NCBI GenBank assembly: GCA_037440545.1
Contig: JBBITX010000044.1
Coordinates: forward strand, 1-10,106
Length of the DNA: 10,106 bases
Reading direction: 5' to 3'
Source of the DNA: JAVZIQ01 sp037440545
GTDB taxonomy: Archaea; Thermoproteota; Bathyarchaeia; Bathyarchaeales; Bathycorpusculaceae
A model generated the notes under the pieces. It saw nothing but the letters and a program-made list of their open reading frames with translations, ran no database searches and was not told where the DNA came from. Positions 6,136-10,106 of the stretch are shown here, one piece after another. The position numbers and the translations under genes were made by a program. How positions within the stretch are numbered: position 1 is the stretch's first letter; each line of letters starts with the position of its first letter.

Positions 6136-8442
6136 CTATGAAAGTTTTTTGCGCGGGCGCAATGCCAGAACAACTGCAATGATAGCTAGAATAATTGTAG
6201 TTGCAAGAAATGCATATGTTAAGTATGCAGGCGTCGTTGTTCTAGCCAATTGGTCATAGTCACTTTTAAGTTCATTATACTTACTAGAAAGAGCGTTATA
6301 GTCCGTTTCAAGCCTTTCATATTGGTTAGAAAGCTGTTTGTATTTTTCTTGTAGCATGTTATTGTCGCTTTTAATCTTATCAAATTCTTCAGAAAGCTTC
6401 TTATAATTACTTTCAAGTTTGTTGTAATCGCCTGAGAGCACATTGTAGTTTTCCTGTAACTTTTTAAGGTTGGCTTCAAGCGTATCGTACTTACTTAGGA
6501 GGTCACCATGCTCTTTTTGCAGTTTGTCATAAGTGTTTGACAGCTCCATATATTTAATGCTTAGATCTTCATATGATACAGGCAGTTGAGAATCTCCTGT
6601 CCATTCTTGTGCTGATCCATCATACATTTTCACGTTTGTAAACTTAAGTACCTCGCTTAACACAAAAAGCATTGTGCTGGCATAGCCTCCCACCCCGCAA
6701 TATACAATTATCTCCTTTGACTTATCTGTTCCAATTAGGGAGTAAGCCAACGTTTCGAGCATGTCAACACTTCTGTAAATTGAATATGCTACACCTGTGC
6801 CTGTTGCATTAAGATTTAGGCTCCAAAGTGAGGGAGTTGGGAGATTCCTTGCGGTTGGGATGTGACCGGGTCTTGCGGCCCAGGGTTCCTGTATGAAACC
6901 TAAGTAAACCTCAACATCTCTAGAGTCGACAATAATGGATTCTCCAAGTCTGCTGGAAACATATTGTTTAGATGCAACCATCCCGCTTTTTACAACGCCG
7001 GCATAACTAACAGGAACTGGTTCGGTTTTACCTGTTTCGATAGGATATCCGTCGGCCACCCATTTTTCGTATCCGCCGTCTAAAACAGCAACGTTAACAA
7101 CGCCTGCATAAAGTAGTGTAATAGCAACCCTCGTAATACCAGCCGCATTGTACAGTGCTATAGGTATGGGAGCGAGTGGGCCGCTCGTGCTGCCTACCAC
7201 AACCACAATGGAATTATTGGCTATGCCAGCGTTGCCAATCAATTCGTAAAGGTAATCTCGTGGAGGCAGCTCCATCCATGGTGAATCGGCACCGAAAGGA
7301 GGATTAGCATACCACTTCCCCTCTGGAACATTCACAGCCCCAGGAATGTGGCCAACAATATACGATTCTGAATCTCTGACGTCGAGAACCACAAGGTTTG
7401 GCAGGTTAAGAATATGACTTAACAAAGTTGTAGAAACAATAGGCTGAATAACCCTTTCAGGAGGTGACGTCATAGGCATATCAATGTCGCTTGTCCATTC
7501 CTGAGCTGAACCATCATACATCCTAACATTAATGTAACCAAGCATCTCTTTGAGAACAAAAAACAACGTGCTCGCATATCCCCCCACACCACAGTATATG
7601 ATTATCTCCTTATACAGGTCTGAGCCGACTGTGTCGTAGGCTAAGGCTTTAAGAAAATCATAGCTTTTATATTCAGTGTAAATAACGTTTACTGAAGCAT
7701 CAAGATTCAGATTCCAAAGCCAAGGGGTTGGAAGGCTTTTTGCTGTGGGAATATGGCCTAGCCTAACAGTCCAAGGCTCTTGAACGAGCCCTAAGTAAAC
7801 TTCAATATCTCTAGCATCAACTATTACGGCCTTTTCCAATCTGCTCAAAACATATTCTTTGGAAACAACCATTTCAGTTAACAATGTCCCGTCGTATTTT
7901 ATAGGGGATGACACGGTTGGTTCAGTTGTGGTTTGTTTGCCTTCCAACACCCATTTTTCGTATCCGCCGTCTAAAACAGCAACGTTAACAACGCCCGCGT
8001 AAAGTAATGTAATAGCAACCCTCGTTATACCAGCCGTCGAATAAAGGGCTAAGGGCAGTGGCGTTAAGGGACCGCTTGTACCGCCCACCACAACCACAAG
8101 CGAATTACTTGTTATCCCAGCACTGCCAATAAGCTCAAAGAGGTATTCTTTCGGCGGCATCTCCATCCATGGAAACTCTTCACCAAATGGAGGATTAACA
8201 TACCATAAACCTTCAGGGACGTTTATAGCCTTTGGTATATGCCCAGCTCTATATAGTTCTGGGCTTCTAACATCAAGCACTATGAGTCTTGAAAGATGAA
8301 GGTGAGCTGCTAACCAATCAGTGGATACGACGGGAGGAATCTCTCTTCCAACAAAGTGCGAACCAACAGACCCCACTGAGGGACGGATGATAGTCAATGA
8401 AACTAAAATAGCCATCATAAAGAATAATGCTTTCCTTCCCAA
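6136..8442 (-). CDS. Exported, membrane-tethered sulfurtransferase with four rhodanese domains and a 16-heptad coiled-coil stalk
   Basis: The 768-residue protein starts with a signal peptide (hydrophobic residues 6-19). Four rhodanese domains follow at about 40-168, 193-317, 335-465 and 489-616. They form two tandem copies of the two-domain sulfurtransferase fold. Domains 2 and 4 have the active loop YCGVGGYAS, with Cys284 and Cys582, the only two cysteines in the protein. Domains 1 and 3 have GGTSGPL or GSTSGPL there and are structural only. CG at the loop start resembles mercaptopyruvate-type rather than thiosulfate-type enzymes. Residues 624-735 are an unbroken coiled coil, then a helix at 739-761 and a basic end (RPRKK). 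The enzyme should therefore stand outside the cell on a stalk and move sulfane sulfur. TTG 8442 is chosen because GAGG lies about 8 nt upstream. The substrate is unknown. Confidence 0.92.
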   Translation of the reverse strand: MGRKALFFMMAILVSLTIIRPSVGSVGSHFVGREIPPVVSTDWLAAHLHLSRLIVLDVRSPELYRAGHIPKAINVPEGLWYVNPPFGEEFPWMEMPPKEYLFELIGSAGITSNSLVVVVGGTSGPLTPLPLALYSTAGITRVAITLLYAGVVNVAVLDGGYEKWVLEGKQTTTEPTVSSPIKYDGTLLTEMVVSKEYVLSRLEKAVIVDARDIEVYLGLVQEPWTVRLGHIPTAKSLPTPWLWNLNLDASVNVIYTEYKSYDFLKALAYDTVGSDLYKEIIIYCGVGGYASTLFFVLKEMLGYINVRMYDGSAQEWTSDIDMPMTSPPERVIQPIVSTTLLSHILNLPNLVVLDVRDSESYIVGHIPGAVNVPEGKWYANPPFGADSPWMELPPRDYLYELIGNAGIANNSIVVVVGSTSGPLAPIPIALYNAAGITRVAITLLYAGVVNVAVLDGGYEKWVADGYPIETGKTEPVPVSYAGVVKSGMVASKQYVSSRLGESIIVDSRDVEVYLGFIQEPWAARPGHIPTARNLPTPSLWSLNLNATGTGVAYSIYRSVDMLETLAYSLIGTDKSKEIIVYCGVGGYASTMLFVLSEVLKFTNVKMYDGSAQEWTGDSQLPVSYEDLSIKYMELSNTYDKLQKEHGDLLSKYDTLEANLKKLQENYNVLSGDYNKLESNYKKLSEEFDKIKSDNNMLQEKYKQLSNQYERLETDYNALSSKYNELKSDYDQLARTTTPAYLTYAFLATTIILAIIAVVLALRPRKKLS
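6238..6573 (-). other. Coiled-coil coding segment of 16 uninterrupted Tyr/Leu heptads
   Basis: The segment encodes residues 624-735. Every seventh residue from 624 is Tyr (12 of 16; the others are His, Leu, Phe and Asn), and every d position is Leu except Ile690. No skip or stutter occurs, which is unusual for such a length. At about 1.5 angstrom per residue the stalk would be near 16 nm. Confidence 0.85.
7058..7145 (-). repeat. Near-identical intragenic repeat, copy in rhodanese domain 3
   Basis: This 88-bp stretch matches 7949-8036 at 84 of 88 positions by eye and encodes the same 24 residues ending GGYEKW. Flanking repeat DNA is much more diverged although the protein is alike. Confidence 0.85.
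7949..8036 (-). repeat. Near-identical intragenic repeat, copy in rhodanese domain 1
   Basis: This is the partner of 7058-7145, 891 bp away (297 codons), in the first two-domain unit. The four differences leave the 24-residue core unchanged. Recent gene conversion between the two units would explain the local DNA identity. Confidence 0.85.
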
Positions 8443-8450
8443 AGTTAAAA

Positions 8451-8484
8451 CCTCAACACAAAATATACTGGTAGAATATATAAA
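8451..8484 (-). promoter_or_regulatory. TATA box and ribosome site of the sulfurtransferase gene
   Basis: On the minus strand TTTATATA lies at 8484-8477 in an AT-rich run, and GAGG at 8454-8451 precedes TTG 8442 by 8 nt. A transcript starting about 26 bp after the TATA box would carry a leader of roughly 12 nt that begins at the ribosome site. Confidence 0.6.
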
Positions 8485-8553
8485 ATTTTATATTATAACC
8501 TTCTCTCGCACTTAAATAATTAGCTAAAAAGATGTAAATTTGATTTGCCAAGA

Positions 8554-8575
8554 CTTTGTAGACGGTCTGACAAAG
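8554..8575. promoter_or_regulatory. Imperfect palindrome between the EFR1 and sulfurtransferase genes
   Basis: CTTTGT and ACAAAG flank a centre of AGAC-G-GTCT-G. As RNA it could form nine pairs with one bulged G and a CGG loop. It lies about 70 bp upstream of the sulfurtransferase TATA box and about 125 bp after the EFR1 stop, so it could be a regulator site or part of a transcript end. Confidence 0.35.
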
Positions 8576-8700
8576 CTCTTTAGCTGTGTTGTAAGAAATT
8601 ATAAAGGTAAGACTCAAATTTCTTGAATATCTTTTATACTTCTTTCTTTATAACATAGGTTGTATATTATTCAAAAAGAACGTTGTTTGCTATATGAGCC

Positions 8701-9858
8701 CTATGGATCTTTGGGGATGGTGAAGCGTGGTATTTTTTGGATTTTGTATAGAGGGGTGTACCAGCCAATTTTTTCTATCGGTGTTATGCGTCTGAACTTT
8801 CCTTTTTCCTCTGCTTCTTTTAAAAGTTTAAAGAATAAGTGTTCAAGCCTGTCTTTGTCCTTTAATATTCCTTCATACATTGGTATGTGAGTTATTTCCA
8901 TGTTTGTTATTTTTATAGCGTCTTTTGGGCATATGCACCAGCAAAGGTCATCTCCTTCACATGTATGTTTGAAAGTTGGGGGTTGAGTTGAGAAGTCTAT
9001 AGCATCCATTGGACAGTTTTCTATACATAGCTTGCATTTGGGATAGTTGCATTTCGTCATATCTATCACTTTTTGCGGTTTCATGCGAACTCTTGCTTCT
9101 TCAGGCTCTATAATAATGGCGTTGAATGGGCATAGCCTATCGCACAGGGAACAGTTCCAGCAGCTTCTGCTTTCTATAAGGAGGTTTCCCCTTGAAAGCT
9201 TAATACTTCCAGAGGGACAGTTGTCAACGCATACTGTGCATGAAGGATACATACATTTATCCCTATCAATTCTTCTTTCAGGTCTGGCTCCGGGGAAAGG
9301 CTCGCCTATGGGGTGTGGTTTAAATGGTAGTGGAGCATCTTTACCCCTCGGTATTTCTGGGATAAGCTCTGTACGTCCTGAAACTATTTGCAGATAACGT
9401 TCAGCCATCTCCCTTCCAAATTCTTCAGCCTCTTTAATGTCCAATTCATCTGGGTGGCCATGGGTAGGACTAGGTATGGGCATGTGGAGACATATGTTTG
9501 AAGCTCCATACCAGTCTCCCCACCCAATAATTTTTAACCCCTTCCTCTGTAAGGCTGAAGCCATAGATTTAAATATCCAAAAAGGGGCTTCTGCATGGGT
9601 GCAAAAGAGAAAACAAAACTTCCCATTCATTTTTGGCAGATTATAAATGAAACGCCTAACATTAGCCGTTTCCCTGAAAAACCATACAGGCGACCCCACC
9701 CCTATCAAATCGTAACCTGCAACCTCTTGGGGGTCAATCTCCCTAACAGAGGCTATTTCAGCCTCAATAACTCCACTCATACCTTTATGAATTGCCTTCG
9801 CAATTTTCCTTGTATTTCCAGAAGCCGAATAATAAACCACAATGCCCCTCAAAAACAT
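8701..9858 (-). CDS. EFR1-family flavodoxin/polyferredoxin fusion with four Cys cluster motifs
   Basis: This is a 385-residue cytoplasmic electron carrier. An N-terminal flavodoxin fold (about 4-160) has the FMN phosphate loop YYSASGNTRK at 9-18 and GVGSPVWF at 53-60. Two ferredoxin units follow. The first has Cys202/207/210/214 (Cx4Cx2Cx3CP) and Cys233/236/239/243 (Cx2Cx2Cx3CP). The second has Cys270/275/278/282 with the same x4 spacing, then Cys300, Asp303, Cys306 and Cys310 in CEGDDLCWCICP. The Asp replaces the second Cys, as in Pyrococcus furiosus ferredoxin. The C-terminal 65 residues carry no Cys. Partners are unknown; the fusion suits passing electrons between FMN and 4Fe carriers. ATG 9858 is listed. 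TTG 9852 is about as likely because GGGGTGG lies 7 nt before it. ATG 9882 and the ORF limit at 9915 add non-family residues. Confidence 0.9.
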   Translation of the reverse strand: MFLRGIVVYYSASGNTRKIAKAIHKGMSGVIEAEIASVREIDPQEVAGYDLIGVGSPVWFFRETANVRRFIYNLPKMNGKFCFLFCTHAEAPFWIFKSMASALQRKGLKIIGWGDWYGASNICLHMPIPSPTHGHPDELDIKEAEEFGREMAERYLQIVSGRTELIPEIPRGKDAPLPFKPHPIGEPFPGARPERRIDRDKCMYPSCTVCVDNCPSGSIKLSRGNLLIESRSCWNCSLCDRLCPFNAIIIEPEEARVRMKPQKVIDMTKCNYPKCKLCIENCPMDAIDFSTQPPTFKHTCEGDDLCWCICPKDAIKITNMEITHIPMYEGILKDKDRLEHLFFKLLKEAEEKGKFRRITPIEKIGWYTPLYKIQKIPRFTIPKDP

Positions 9859-9896
9859 TCCACCCCTTAACGTCTTCCTCATTACAACACTGTTTA

Positions 9897-9912
9897 CTAA
9901 TAAGAATTTCGC
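9897..9912 (-). promoter_or_regulatory. Candidate BRE/TATA promoter of the EFR1 gene
   Basis: On the minus strand GCGAAATTCTTATTAG combines a CGAAA BRE-like block with an AT-rich core. Transcription would begin near 9875, which favours a start at 9858 or 9852 over 9882. The core is not a strong TATA match. Confidence 0.35.
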
Positions 9913-10044
9913 CAACCAAACAGCAACGGAAATTCATAAACTTCAGTTTAATCGCAAATTAAGAGGATCCCGCTAAACCATAAATAATTAACCATTACTT
10001 TTGACTCAAAGGTAACCGTTTACTGTTAAATCTTTAATGGAGAT

Positions 10045-10106
10045 ATGCAACCGTTTGAAAATGAAAACAATGTCGAGGTTTTAATGAGGCTTTTTCTCCT
10101 TCAGCT
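10045..10106 (+). CDS. Possible start of a rightward gene running off the window
   Basis: The frame from ATG 10045 is open to the edge (MQPFENENNVEVLMRLFLLQ) and is preceded by GGAG at 10039-10042, only 2 nt away. Twenty residues are too few to assign a family. A competing ATG at 10037 stops after 14 codons. Divergence from the EFR1 gene makes a new transcript here reasonable. The 10000-10040 stretch holds no strong TATA box. Confidence 0.33.
   Translation, partial: MQPFENENNVEVLMRLFLLQ

Noticed and set aside
6219..6479. Minus-strand 86-codon frame inside the coiled-coil coding segment
   Set aside because: It is a shifted-frame shadow of the heptad-repeat DNA.

Overview
The window looks like a chromosomal piece of an archaeon with moderate to low GC. 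The signs are TATA/BRE-type promoters placed about 26 bp before starts (two fit leaderless transcripts), frequent TTG and GTG starts, an alcohol dehydrogenase very like the Sulfolobus enzyme, and an exported protein on a coiled-coil stalk with a C-terminal membrane anchor. A Thermoproteota or Bathyarchaeia-like lineage fits, but the sequence alone does not settle the taxon. No tRNA, rRNA, CRISPR array or insertion sequence was seen.

The left half is on the plus strand. It holds the 3' part of a branched-chain amino-acid ABC permease (LivM), a Zn/NAD alcohol dehydrogenase (about 920-1957), a 12-helix MFS transporter (2038-3219), and an overlapping pair made of an ECF-type membrane S component and a membrane-anchored DUF4430-like extracytoplasmic domain (3401-4400). 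The pair has a strong leaderless promoter and is best read as an uptake system for a bulky micronutrient such as a corrinoid. It is followed by a 240-bp stretch of inverted repeats, then a 45-codon Cys-rich reading frame (4641-4778) that resembles the tail of a SPASM domain.

The right half is on the minus strand. In transcription order it holds an EFR1-type flavodoxin/polyferredoxin fusion (9858-8701), a 768-residue exported sulfurtransferase with four rhodanese domains on a 16-heptad stalk (8442-6136), a possible 36-codon leader frame, and a radical SAM enzyme (5721-4819) that converges on the Cys-rich frame. A new plus-strand gene may begin at 10045 and run off the end.

The minus-strand set reads as redox and sulfur chemistry: electron transfer by the flavodoxin/ferredoxin fusion, sulfane-sulfur handling outside the cell, and a radical SAM enzyme of unknown substrate. 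The genes appear to have separate promoters, so joint function is only inferred. The most striking items are the tetra-rhodanese stalk protein, the Asp-for-Cys cluster site in the ferredoxin fusion, the Asp-for-Glu change in the alcohol dehydrogenase structural zinc site, and a window-wide decline of G+T on the coding strand from gene starts to gene ends on both strands.
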